From positions 1 through 7,324 of the forward strand of contig DAPE01000007.1 in the NCBI GenBank assembly GCA_002502045.1: a DNA stretch of 7,324 nt, given 5' to 3'. The notes below the pieces were generated by a model, which saw only the letters and a program-made list of their open reading frames with translations, ran no database searches and was not told where the DNA came from. The position numbers and the translations under genes were made by a program. Shown here in pieces: positions 1 to 6,313 of this stretch (position 1 is its first letter; each line of letters starts with the position of its first letter). The DNA comes from Candidatus Parvarchaeota archaeon UBA573. GTDB lineage: Archaea; Nanobdellota; Nanobdellia; Parvarchaeales; Parvarchaeaceae.

Positions 1-137
1 TTGAAGATACCCATACTGTATAGGATTACTGCAACTATTACTATGATTAGGATAGCCCAGCCATAAGTCATCATATACTCTAAGGCTGACTGTGATCTTT
101 TGCTTTTTCTTGCAGTACTTGAATAATTAAATCGCAT
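1..137 (-). CDS. Partial pilin-like secreted protein with class III signal sequence (N-terminus only)
   Basis: An open frame reads leftward from an ATG at 137 and runs off the window edge after 45 codons with no stop. The visible N-terminus has a basic stretch (RKSKR, residues 10-14), then Q16-S-A-L-E20-Y, then a hydrophobic segment (about residues 28-40, AILIIVIVAVILY). This is the layout of archaeal class III (type IV pilin-like) signal peptides: cleavage by a prepilin peptidase just before Q16 would leave Glu at +5, with the following helix as the pilus or membrane core. The string YMMTYGWAIL is also typical of short pilin-like proteins common in small-genome archaea (from memory). It probably acts at or outside the membrane. 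The residue before the predicted cleavage site is Ser rather than the commoner Gly. The function of the mature part cannot be judged because it lies outside the window. It is transcribed divergently from the ribosomal operon. Confidence 0.75.
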   Translation of the reverse strand, partial: MRFNYSSTARKSKRSQSALEYMMTYGWAILIIVIVAVILYSMGIF

Positions 138-284
138 ATTATTGGATGGAAAGTAAAGGATATAGATATTTCTGGGTTATAAAAAACTAAATAAAACCCA
201 AGTTAAAAGTATATTAGTGTAAACCTATATAACAGAAAACTTAAAAAGCTTTAAAAACATTAGGTTTCTTTATATCTAAATCAT
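138..284. promoter_or_regulatory. Divergent intergenic region with promoter-like elements for the pilin-like gene and rpl1
   Basis: This AT-rich spacer separates two divergent start codons. For the ribosomal operon there are two TATA-like candidates: CTATATAA at 225-232, which would give a leader of about 30 nt, and CTTTAAAAA at 249-257, which would place initiation only a few bases before the ATG at 285. For the leftward gene, a TATA-like GGATATAGATATT (plus-strand reading) at 158-170 is centred about 28 bases before its ATG, and TTATAAAAAA at 177-186 is an alternative. No good Shine-Dalgarno sequence precedes either ATG, which fits leaderless or short-leader transcripts. In such AT-rich DNA TATA matches arise easily, so the exact elements are tentative. 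Confidence 0.45.
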
Positions 285-929
285 ATGGAGAAAGAAAATG
301 TAGAAAAGGCACTAACAGATGTGCTTAAAGAAATTGACGAGAAGAAGAGAAAGTTTAAGCAGTCAATAGACTTTATAATGGTGCTTAGGCCTAGAAAAAA
401 CAAGTCAGAAACGCCATTGGACTCAGTACTATCCCTTCCAAACAATGTAAAAGAATTGAAAACCTGCGCTTTTGTTGACAAGGACCTTACAACAAAGGCA
501 AACGGAGTTTTCTCAAAAACAATACTTAAAGATGATTTTCAGACTTTTGATAAAAAAGCAATAAGAAAACTTATAAAAGAAAATGATTACTTTTTTGCAG
601 AAGCATCTATAATGGCCCCAATGGCTGCTAAATTTGGTAAACAGCTTACAGCAGCTAATAAGATGCCAAATCCAAAGACAAATACTATTATTACCCCAGA
701 TATGGATTTAAAAGCTCAGGCAAAAAAAATTGAAAATTTAGTAAAAATAAACACCAAAAAAAGCAACGCTGTAAGCATTAAAGTAGGAGATCAAGATTCA
801 AAAAAGGAAAACATTGTTGACAATGTAATGTCAATATACTCCTTTATAAAAACAAACCTTTTAAATGGTGATGCAAGCATAAAACACATGTATCTAAAAC
901 CTACAATGGGTAAAAAGGTAACAATATGA
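285..929 (+). CDS. rpl1: 50S ribosomal protein L1 (uL1, archaeal type)
   Basis: The 214-residue product has the usual length of archaeal L1. Conserved family segments are visible: FKQSIDFIMVLRP at 24-36 (the N-terminal strand common to L1), KMPNP at 126-130 (the family's KMP.P loop in the second domain) and YLKPTMGKKVTI at 203-214 (the conserved C-terminal strand). L1 binds 23S rRNA helices 76-78 to form the mobile L1 stalk, which helps release deacylated tRNA from the E site. In some archaea and bacteria it also represses its own operon by binding its mRNA. It is the first gene of an L1-P0-L12 operon, and its stop overlaps the P0 start by four bases (ATGA). The frequent upstream partner L11 is absent; a divergent pilin-like gene is there instead. 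The ATG at 285 is the only start that gives the full N-terminal helix. Confidence 0.95.
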   Translation: MEKENVEKALTDVLKEIDEKKRKFKQSIDFIMVLRPRKNKSETPLDSVLSLPNNVKELKTCAFVDKDLTTKANGVFSKTILKDDFQTFDKKAIRKLIKENDYFFAEASIMAPMAAKFGKQLTAANKMPNPKTNTIITPDMDLKAQAKKIENLVKINTKKSNAVSIKVGDQDSKKENIVDNVMSIYSFIKTNLLNGDASIKHMYLKPTMGKKVTI

Positions 930-1771
930 AAAAATCAAGAGGATCCCTGCAAAAAGAGAAGATGGCTGAAGAGCTAAACAAAAAGATAAAGGGGTACAAA
1001 ACAATTGGTATTGTAGAAATAGCTGGCTATCCTTCTGAAAGCTTTGAAAGAATAAAAAAAGTCTTTAGAGGAAAAGCAGATTTTGTGTACGCAAATAAAG
1101 TAGTTATATTTAATGCAATAAATAAAGCTGGAATCAAACTTTCCGAAAAAGTTGAGGAAGTTAAAATGCCGGTTCTATTGCTTTCTAATGAAGACCCATT
1201 TGAGCTAGCAAAAGAAGCAATGGAGAATACCACTTTTACAAAACTTAAATCGGGAGAGATATCACAAATGGATATCGTATTGCCAAGCGGGCCTACTCCA
1301 TTTCCACCAGGACCAATGCTTTCCCAGTTTTCTTCAATAGGAGTTAAAACAAAAAATGAGAGCGGAAAGATAAGTATAGTATCAGATACAACCATAGTAA
1401 AGAAAGGAGAGAAAGTAAACGAAAAGATAGCAAGTATACTTTCTAGTATGGACATAAGACCCAAGGAATTAGTCCTTTCAATGGCATATGCTTACGACGG
1501 TAAATACATTTTTGGAAAGGACCTTTTATACACAAAGAAAGAAACTTATGTAAATGATATCTCAAAGATATTTAATGCTGCACTTAAAATATCGACTGAT
1601 AAAGGACTAATCAACAAATATTCGATAAAACCTATGATTAAAAAGATTTATATAGGAGTAAGATTTTTATCTGTAAATAGAAATATAGTCTCAAGTTCGA
1701 ATGCAAGAGACATATTAGCAAAGGTTATAAATGGAGCCGATGCACTAAATAAAGTAATAGGAGGCAAATAA
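926..1771 (+). CDS. rplP0: 50S ribosomal protein P0 / L10 (uL10, archaeal type), lacking the acidic C-terminal tail
   Basis: P0 anchors the L12 dimers to the GTPase-associated centre of the large subunit. The diagnostic archaeal/eukaryotic segment is at about 116-151: DIVLP, SGPTPFPPGP (121-130), then an SGKISI strand. It is followed by MDIRPKELVLSMAYAYDGKYIF (175-196, in family alignment the strand pair after this insert domain). The N-terminal rRNA-binding region includes FERIKKVFRGKADFVYANKVV. After about residue 212 come helices matching the L12-binding spine. At 281 residues the protein is shorter than many archaeal P0 proteins. It stops at ADALNKVIGGK with no glutamate-rich hinge and no GLGALFG-like tail, so part of the spine and the factor-binding tail appear to be missing. 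The reading frame is intact. Translation is probably coupled to L1 through the ATGA overlap, with AAGGTAAC just upstream acting as a weak Shine-Dalgarno. Confidence 0.95.
   Translation: MKKSRGSLQKEKMAEELNKKIKGYKTIGIVEIAGYPSESFERIKKVFRGKADFVYANKVVIFNAINKAGIKLSEKVEEVKMPVLLLSNEDPFELAKEAMENTTFTKLKSGEISQMDIVLPSGPTPFPPGPMLSQFSSIGVKTKNESGKISIVSDTTIVKKGEKVNEKIASILSSMDIRPKELVLSMAYAYDGKYIFGKDLLYTKKETYVNDISKIFNAALKISTDKGLINKYSIKPMIKKIYIGVRFLSVNRNIVSSSNARDILAKVINGADALNKVIGGK
1760..1764 (+). promoter_or_regulatory. Shine-Dalgarno site for L12
   Basis: GGAGG lies inside the last codons of P0, 10 bases before the L12 ATG at 1775. It is the strongest ribosome-binding site in the window and suits a protein needed in several copies per ribosome. 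It also fixes the L12 start. Confidence 0.7.
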
Positions 1772-1774
1772 AAT

Positions 1775-2074
1775 ATGGAGTATGTATACGCTGCAATGTT
1801 ATTGAATAGCTTAGGTAAGGAGATTACAGAGGATTCTCTTAAGAGTGTAATTTCGGCTACTGGTGCACAACCAGATGAAGCGCAGATCAAAGTAGTTGTT
1901 TCTGCATTAAAAGGAGTTGACATTAACAAAGTAATAGAAGAAGCCCAAACTGCACAAGTTGCACAGGCTCCAGCTGCACAAGCAAGCAAGGAGACCAAGA
2001 AAGAAGAACCACACAAAGATGAAGGTAAAAGTGCAGAAGAAGCGGCCGCTGGTTTAAGTAGTCTTTTCGGCTGA
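1775..2074 (+). CDS. rpl12: 50S ribosomal protein L12 / P1 (archaeal stalk protein)
   Basis: The 99-residue acidic stalk protein has normal archaeal length. The N-terminal dimerisation and P0-binding domain starts [18 protein letters not shown], matching the family, and continues through [23 protein letters not shown] (about 29-51). Residues 58-72 form an Ala/Gln-rich flexible hinge, followed by a Lys/Glu-rich stretch, and the protein ends [10 protein letters not shown] (90-99). In archaea this tail contacts elongation factors EF-1A and EF-2. Homodimers of this protein sit on the P0 spine. The gene starts three bases after the P0 stop. Because P0 here lacks its own tail, factor recruitment at the stalk would rest on L12 alone (inference). 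The next gene is 45 bases downstream. Confidence 0.95.
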   Translation: MEYVYAAMLLNSLGKEITEDSLKSVISATGAQPDEAQIKVVVSALKGVDINKVIEEAQTAQVAQAPAAQASKETKKEEPHKDEGKSAEEAAAGLSSLFG

Positions 2075-2090
2075 AACCTTAAATGTAGAA

Positions 2091-2099
2091 GATAAATAG
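2091..2099 (+). promoter_or_regulatory. Possible TATA element before surE
   Basis: GATAAATAG is centred about 25 bases before the surE ATG at 2120, in the 45-base gap after L12. There is no clear Shine-Dalgarno for surE, so a leaderless transcript from here is possible. CTTAAATG at 2078-2085 is an alternative. Read-through from the ribosomal operon is equally plausible. Confidence 0.25.
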
Positions 2100-2119
2100 A
2101 TAGAGATTTACAAGATATT

Positions 2120-2902
2120 ATGGTAGTACTTATTACCAATGATGATGGTTACAAGACAGAAGGACTGCATACTTTATATAGAGCGGCTAAAAAAGTTTTT
2201 GGATCTGAAGTAATGGTCGTTTCTCCAGATAAACTACAAAGTTCAAGTGGGATGAGCTTTACATTTCACAAACCACTAAGAGTAGAAAAAATAAATTACA
2301 AAGGTATGCCATGTTATACTGTTTCAGGAACACCTGCTGACTGTGTTTTTATGTCAATTTATCACCTATTCAAAAACAAGGTATCTATGGTTTTATCAGG
2401 AATAAATGAGGGTATGAATGCAGGACTGGAAACGGTTTATTCGTCTGGAACTATCTCTGCGGCAATGTTCGCTGCGATATCAGAGGTACCGAGTATAGCT
2501 TTTTCAAAAAACTTGTCCGTGGACATGAAACAGGAAGATATAGACAAAAGTATGAAGAGCTCATATGAAAGCGTAGTAAAAATCCTTGAAAACATAAAAA
2601 CTAAAAAATTTCCCAGGAATATAGATATGATAAATATAAACTTGCCCCTTAAAATAAACAAAAAAACAGAAATCAAAATTGTAAAAACAGATAAAAGAGT
2701 ATTTGATGACATAGTGATAAAGAAGAAAGACCCTAACGGAAAGGATTATTACTGGCTTTATGGCACCTTAAGAAAAGACTTGGACAAGGATGCCGATCTT
2801 TATAATTTATTTAATCAGAAAATAACGGTCACACCTATAAAATTATCAACAACCGAGGAACTGCACATTAAAACATTAAAAGATATATTTCATAACCAAT
2901 AG
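2120..2902 (+). CDS. surE: 5'/3'-nucleotidase SurE
   Basis: SurE is a divalent-metal-dependent phosphatase that removes phosphate from nucleoside 5'- and 3'-monophosphates; some members also act on short polyphosphate. The family's metal and substrate motifs are all present: ITNDDG at 5-10 with Asp8 and Asp9, SPDKLQS at 35-41 with Ser41 matching the conserved Ser of the QSG loop, SGTPADCV at 69-76, SGIN at 93-96 with the metal-binding Asn96, and SSGTISAA at 108-115. NINLP at 172-176 and ITVTPIKL at 235-242 match the later conserved strands. The length of 260 residues is normal. A cytosolic role in nucleotide turnover or salvage is the usual assignment. The QSG element reads QSSSG here, a small variation. 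It sits between the ribosomal operon and the DUF929 gene with 34 bases after it, which gives no functional hint. Confidence 0.93.
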   Translation: MVVLITNDDGYKTEGLHTLYRAAKKVFGSEVMVVSPDKLQSSSGMSFTFHKPLRVEKINYKGMPCYTVSGTPADCVFMSIYHLFKNKVSMVLSGINEGMNAGLETVYSSGTISAAMFAAISEVPSIAFSKNLSVDMKQEDIDKSMKSSYESVVKILENIKTKKFPRNIDMININLPLKINKKTEIKIVKTDKRVFDDIVIKKKDPNGKDYYWLYGTLRKDLDKDADLYNLFNQKITVTPIKLSTTEELHIKTLKDIFHNQ

Positions 2903-2914
2903 TTTATTATTATA
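2903..2914 (+). promoter_or_regulatory. Possible TATA element for the DUF929-like gene
   Basis: TTTATTATTATA lies immediately after the surE stop, centred about 28 bases before the ATG at 2937. No Shine-Dalgarno is seen between it and the ATG. This spacing fits a leaderless archaeal transcript starting at or next to the ATG. Confidence 0.4.
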
Positions 2915-2936
2915 GAAAAAAGTAATTAAATCTGTT

Positions 2937-4073
2937 ATGTTGAGAAATAGACCGATTATACTTATAGCTGGATTGGTAATAGTAGCTGTACTGGTATACT
3001 TTTTATTTTTTTATAATGCTGGGAAAGTTGCCGTAAACAGCAATCAAAACTCTGTAAATATAGTTTATAATAACTGCACTAATTGCAGCAATAGCGCTAT
3101 GAATACAATATATAATCTGTTTAAATCCGACAAGTACACCTTGAACCCAAAAAACCTGTCTTTTGACAGCTCTGAAGGAAGTAGTCTCATATCAAACTAT
3201 TCTGTAACCGCTCTCCCAACTGTTATAATAAATGAATCTAATAATTCAGCAAGTATACTTGACAGCTTAGTATACCTGAATATGTTTAATGTTGTAGGAA
3301 ACAAATTTGTCCTCAATACTCCTTTCTTGTCAGGGCTTACAAAAGGCATGACTTACTTTGATTTAATTCAGAATAAAGAGATAACCGCATTTGATATATT
3401 TAACCAGTCATCGATATATCAAAATATAAATGAAAGTATGCTTAACCCTTCAGAGATACTTTATTTGTTTAATGGTACTAAATATACTGCAAACAATAAA
3501 ACCTTAATAAGTTTTATTTACAGCAACTCAAGTTTCAGCGCCGTCCAGAGTATGATATTATACAAGGCATTAAATGCATTTGGGAACTTCAGTAACTTAA
3601 CAGTATTAACCTCACCTTCTATTTCTTTTTCAACTGGCGAGACGTTAGGTAAAACGCAGTTCTACACATTAAATGGAAACAACTACAAAAGCAAATACTT
3701 TTCCATGGAATCGACTAACATAGAAAACTTAAGTTCAAGTCCTTACGTAAAAACACTTGAGAAGCAGTTATTCGAATTTGACCAGAACTCTGCTTATCAG
3801 TTATTTGACAACCTTGGGAACTTTATGCCATTTATAGACATAGGCGGAAGATACGTTGAGATTTCTTCAATGCTAAACCCAAGAGTATTCGCTGGGAAAG
3901 ATATCAGTCAGATAAATGCACTTATAAAAACGAATCAAACCGTAGGAATTGCATTCAATGACAGCGTTTACTTTGTCCAGACGTTACTATGCAGTTATGT
4001 TGGATACAACGAAGGCGTTTGCAACTCCACATCGATTAAAAATGACCTGGCAAAGATAAACTCACTTATTTAA
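2937..4073 (+). CDS. Membrane-anchored protein: N-terminal thioredoxin-like CxxC domain plus DUF929-like domain with SxxS
   Basis: The 378-residue protein begins with an N-terminal membrane anchor (about 6-26, hydrophobic, preceded by Arg3 and Arg5), and the rest is probably outside the cell. Residues 40-100 look like a compact thioredoxin fold: strand VNIVY, then C47-T-N-C50, a helix, and a likely cis-proline loop TALPT (Pro94) followed by VIIN. Residues about 188-365 resemble DUF929, a thioredoxin-like family known from Sulfolobales, Thermoplasmatales and relatives (recalled, not searched): FGNFSNLT at 215-222, NYKSKYFSME (249-258), MPFIDIGGRYV (297-307) and a closing Cys pair, C352 and C362. 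Where DUF929 usually has CPYC, 17 residues before FGNF, this protein has S198-S-F-S201. It is very rich in Asn/Ser, with about 16 or more N-x-S/T sequons, as in surface glycoproteins. Its role is unknown: disulfide handling by the first domain, or a structural or binding role for the second. It ends tail-to-tail over the TIM gene. Confidence 0.8.
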   Translation: MLRNRPIILIAGLVIVAVLVYFLFFYNAGKVAVNSNQNSVNIVYNNCTNCSNSAMNTIYNLFKSDKYTLNPKNLSFDSSEGSSLISNYSVTALPTVIINESNNSASILDSLVYLNMFNVVGNKFVLNTPFLSGLTKGMTYFDLIQNKEITAFDIFNQSSIYQNINESMLNPSEILYLFNGTKYTANNKTLISFIYSNSSFSAVQSMILYKALNAFGNFSNLTVLTSPSISFSTGETLGKTQFYTLNGNNYKSKYFSMESTNIENLSSSPYVKTLEKQLFEFDQNSAYQLFDNLGNFMPFIDIGGRYVEISSMLNPRVFAGKDISQINALIKTNQTVGIAFNDSVYFVQTLLCSYVGYNEGVCNSTSIKNDLAKINSLI

Positions 4074-4748
4074 TCCCTTTACCAACTCTTCTATAATTGA
4101 TTTATAATCGTCTGATTTCATTATCCCTGAAGCTACTAAAAGTCCATCGCTTCCAAGCTCAACGCTTTTTTCTGCATCTTCTTTCCCTTTTATACCTGCG
4201 CCTATCAATGCAAGTGAATTAGAATTATTTTTTATAATAGAGCAAAATTCCTTTACTATTTCAGGCTTTGAATTTGAAACAGATATGTTACCTCCTATTA
4301 ATTCAGGAGGTTCATATGCTATCCCAGTAGGTTTCATCTTTAAAACTTCTCTTGCCTCATCCAAATTCTGTACACATACATAAGTCTCTAAACCCAAATT
4401 CATACACTTATCAACTGCAACTTTTATAGCAGCATAATCTAATTTTCCATCCTTTGTGTTAGGATACCTATTCTCAGAATGATTCAGCAGAGCACCTGCA
4501 ACTGCAGCTTGTTTTAACTCAAATGAGGTTACGTGACCAGTATGTGCACCTGGATCCACATCATTTACTCCCTGTGCTATAGTTTTAGCAAATTTAACAG
4601 TTTCTTTGAGAATAGTAAATGGAGGTGAGACTACAATACTCACACCTGAACTTTTAGAAAGTTCTCCCGAGTATTTCGCTATTTCTATGCCTTTTGTAAA
4701 AGCTTCTTCATACGCTTTATAATTTATTATTAGAGTTTTCATATTCAT
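4062..4748 (-). CDS. tpiA: Triosephosphate isomerase (archaeal type)
   Basis: TIM interconverts dihydroxyacetone phosphate and glyceraldehyde 3-phosphate in glycolysis and gluconeogenesis. The product has about 228 residues, the short archaeal length. Numbered from the ATG at 4748, the active-site residues are all present: Asn9 and Lys11 in INYKAYEEA, His90 in LLNHSENR and the catalytic Glu146 in AYEPPELIG. Phosphate-binding loops appear at IGAGI (182-186) and VASG (205-208). DPGAHTGHV (65-73) is the archaeal form of the dimer-loop region. The start is uncertain: TTG at 4751, ATG at 4748 and ATG at 4742 are in frame, and family alignment favours the last while the GAGGT at 4762-4766 favours the first two. 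It is last in the sugar-kinase/aldolase operon. Its 5' end overlaps the ROK kinase by about 30 bases and its 3' end overlaps the convergent DUF929-like gene by 12. Confidence 0.95.
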   Translation of the reverse strand: MNMKTLIINYKAYEEAFTKGIEIAKYSGELSKSSGVSIVVSPPFTILKETVKFAKTIAQGVNDVDPGAHTGHVTSFELKQAAVAGALLNHSENRYPNTKDGKLDYAAIKVAVDKCMNLGLETYVCVQNLDEAREVLKMKPTGIAYEPPELIGGNISVSNSKPEIVKEFCSIIKNNSNSLALIGAGIKGKEDAEKSVELGSDGLLVASGIMKSDDYKSIIEELVKGLNK

Positions 4749-5562
4749 CAATAAAATAACAACCTCTTACTACATAAAACTTCCCTCTAGCTATTTCTAT
4801 TTTTATTTTTCTTCTTATTTTTTTGTCATTTACTACCTTGTAAACGCTGTCTTTGATAAATTTCCAGGAATTGGCAAAACTGCCTCCAATTATAATTGCT
4901 TCCGGGTCCAAGATTAATATCATAGAAGAAAGATAAAAACCAAACATTCTGCCAATTTCATCAAAGGCCTTTAAAGCTTTTTTATCTCCTCTTTCCGCAA
5001 GTTTTTGAAGGCCGAAGCCGTCTATTCCATAAAGCTGTTCTATACTTTTGCCGCCTATAGCACTTTCTATATCTTCTCCAGTATTGTAATCATAAACAAT
5101 ATGGCCAGACTCTGCAGCCAGCCCCCCTCCTTTATATATTTTTTTAGAGTATATTATTGAACTGCCTATACCAGTTCCCCACACTACTACAAGAGCACTT
5201 TTATATTTTTTTAGATCTCCAGCGTACAAATGATATGCACCAAAACAGTTCCCATCATTTTCAATTGTGACTTTGCTTGAGAATCCTTTCATAAACTTCA
5301 TAAAATTAAAACCTAATATAGGCAGGTTTGGAGAGAATATTATTTTACCGGTATTATCTATACGTCCTGCAATCGAAACATTTATTATGTTATTAGAAAA
5401 CTGCAGATAATCAGTTATATTGTAGGTCAAAACTTCTAAGAACAGATCTTTAGATTTTGGAGTGTCTATCCTTTTGCTTTTAATTATATCTCCATCCCGA
5501 TTAATTATGGCAAATATAATCTTTGTGCCGCCTATATCTATGCATAATTTGCCCTTTCCCAT
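4717..5562 (-). CDS. ROK-family sugar kinase (likely hexokinase/glucokinase)
   Basis: ROK kinases phosphorylate glucose and related hexoses with ATP; several archaea use one as their hexokinase. The 281-residue protein has the ROK/actin-fold signatures: DIGGTK at 9-14 (phosphate-1 loop), SIAGRID (63-69), END at 101-103 with Asp103 as the expected catalytic base, WGTGIGSSII (128-137, phosphate-2 loop), ESGHIV (151-156) with the sugar-contacting Glu151 and His154, and LDPEAIIIGGS (218-228, adenosine region). The ROK zinc motif (CxCGxxGCxE) that normally follows the ExGH element is absent; only YNTGEDIESAIGG occupies that place. The start ATG overlaps the aldolase stop by one base (TAATG) and there is no Shine-Dalgarno, so translation is probably coupled. 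The setting with aldolase and TIM supports a hexose-phosphorylating role. Glucokinase, fructokinase or N-acetylhexosamine kinase activity cannot be told apart from sequence alone. Confidence 0.88.
   Translation of the reverse strand: MGKGKLCIDIGGTKIIFAIINRDGDIIKSKRIDTPKSKDLFLEVLTYNITDYLQFSNNIINVSIAGRIDNTGKIIFSPNLPILGFNFMKFMKGFSSKVTIENDGNCFGAYHLYAGDLKKYKSALVVVWGTGIGSSIIYSKKIYKGGGLAAESGHIVYDYNTGEDIESAIGGKSIEQLYGIDGFGLQKLAERGDKKALKAFDEIGRMFGFYLSSMILILDPEAIIIGGSFANSWKFIKDSVYKVVNDKKIRRKIKIEIARGKFYVVRGCYFIDEYENSNNKL
4762..4766 (-). promoter_or_regulatory. Shine-Dalgarno candidate for tpiA
   Basis: GAGGT on the minus strand, inside the end of the ROK gene, lies 10 bases before a TTG (4751) and 13 bases before an ATG (4748), both in the TIM frame. 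It argues that translation starts at one of these rather than at the ATG at 4742, which would leave a 19-base spacing. Confidence 0.45.
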
Positions 5563-6308
5563 TAATCTTTTAAAGTATTTTTTATTTCTTTTATTCTCTC
5601 GACAGGATTGTCACTTTGCCAGATATTCCTACCTATAGCGATACCACTAAATCCTGCATTTATTGCCTTCTTAACATGCTGCTCAATGTTTTCTGTATCT
5701 AGTTTCTTACCTCCTGCAAGAAAAACTTTTGTTTTATCAGCAGATTTAACTACCCATTCTAATTTGGAATCGTCATCTGGATACTTTAGTTTAACTATAT
5801 CTGCACCCATTTCAAAGGCAGCTCTTGCGGCATAAGAAACAATTTCTAACGATTCGTCATCTTTTATGTTTTTACCTCTCGGATAAGACCACATTATTAC
5901 AGGTAAACCTAAAGAATGAGCTTCTTCCTCTATCTTTCCAAATTCTCTAACCATGAATTTCTCGTATTTACTTCCCCAGTATACAGTGTAACCGACAGCA
6001 GCAGCACCAAGCTTTACTGCCTCTGAAACGCTTGTGTTTTGAGTGGAAAAAGGCTCTCCTTCATATAATCTTGTTTTTCCGTTTAATTTCAGTATTAAAG
6101 GTATGTTAATTTCTTTCTTATTGTAGTAATGCCTTGCACTCCCTTTAAGCAGGATAAGTGCATCAACTTCAGCCTTTTTTGCTAGGTCTATTATGTATTT
6201 AGGCGAGACATTTAAGTCATTAAAGTCTGTTGGCCCATGTTCTAGCCCATGGTCATAAGCCAAAAATACTCCTTTCAAAGGTAATTTTTCCATATTAAAG
6301 ATAAACAT
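5562..6308 (-). CDS. fba: Fructose-bisphosphate aldolase, archaeal class I (DhnA-type)
   Basis: This Schiff-base aldolase cleaves or forms fructose 1,6-bisphosphate. The product has 248 residues, close to the family's usual 250-280. Visible family features are LAYDHGLEHGP (16-26, N-terminal Asp19 loop), W140-S-Y142-PRG (the Trp and Tyr pair used for acid-base catalysis in this family), GADIVKLKY (168-176) with Lys173 as the predicted Schiff-base lysine, FLAGGKK (196-202) and IAIGRNIWQ (223-231) as phosphate-binding loops. The related family member ADH synthase shares this scaffold, but neighbouring TIM and sugar kinases favour the glycolytic aldolase. Some archaea carry a different bifunctional FBP aldolase/phosphatase, which this is not. 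The start is ambiguous: ATG at 6308 lies seven bases after the PfkB stop, whereas ATG at 6293 (Met6) lies about 27 bases downstream of a TATA-like CTATATAA. Confidence 0.92.
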   Translation of the reverse strand: MFIFNMEKLPLKGVFLAYDHGLEHGPTDFNDLNVSPKYIIDLAKKAEVDALILLKGSARHYYNKKEINIPLILKLNGKTRLYEGEPFSTQNTSVSEAVKLGAAAVGYTVYWGSKYEKFMVREFGKIEEEAHSLGLPVIMWSYPRGKNIKDDESLEIVSYAARAAFEMGADIVKLKYPDDDSKLEWVVKSADKTKVFLAGGKKLDTENIEQHVKKAINAGFSGIAIGRNIWQSDNPVERIKEIKNTLKD

Positions 6309-6313
6309 TCATA

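Noticed and set aside
246..253. Palindrome AAAGCTTT upstream of rpl1 as an operator
   Set aside because: Eight bases of symmetry in AT-rich DNA is expected by chance, the flanks are not symmetric, and it overlaps a TATA candidate.
1..284. Missing rpl11 upstream of rpl1 as evidence of a rearrangement
   Set aside because: Several archaea, including Methanococcus, have L1-L10-L12 operons with L11 elsewhere, so its absence here is not unusual.
1027..1464. Minus-strand open frame of 145 codons opposite P0
   Set aside because: It is a shadow of the clear P0 coding frame, has no recognisable motif and no promoter or ribosome site, and its composition is what the reverse of a Lys/Glu-rich gene gives.
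1648..2139. Minus-strand open frame of 163 codons spanning the P0 end, L12 and the surE start
   Set aside because: It runs antisense to three well-supported genes, and its Ala/Cys/Ser-rich middle is simply the complement of the Ala/Gln-rich L12 hinge.
2437..2712. Minus-strand hydrophobic open frame of 91 codons opposite surE, resembling a small membrane protein
   Set aside because: The hydrophobicity comes from the complement of Lys/Asn/Ile codons in SurE. There is no ribosome site, and SurE is strongly supported here.
2903..2936. The surE to DUF929-like gap as a terminator
   Set aside because: It is AT-rich but has no hairpin and no long T run on the plus strand; a promoter reading fits better.
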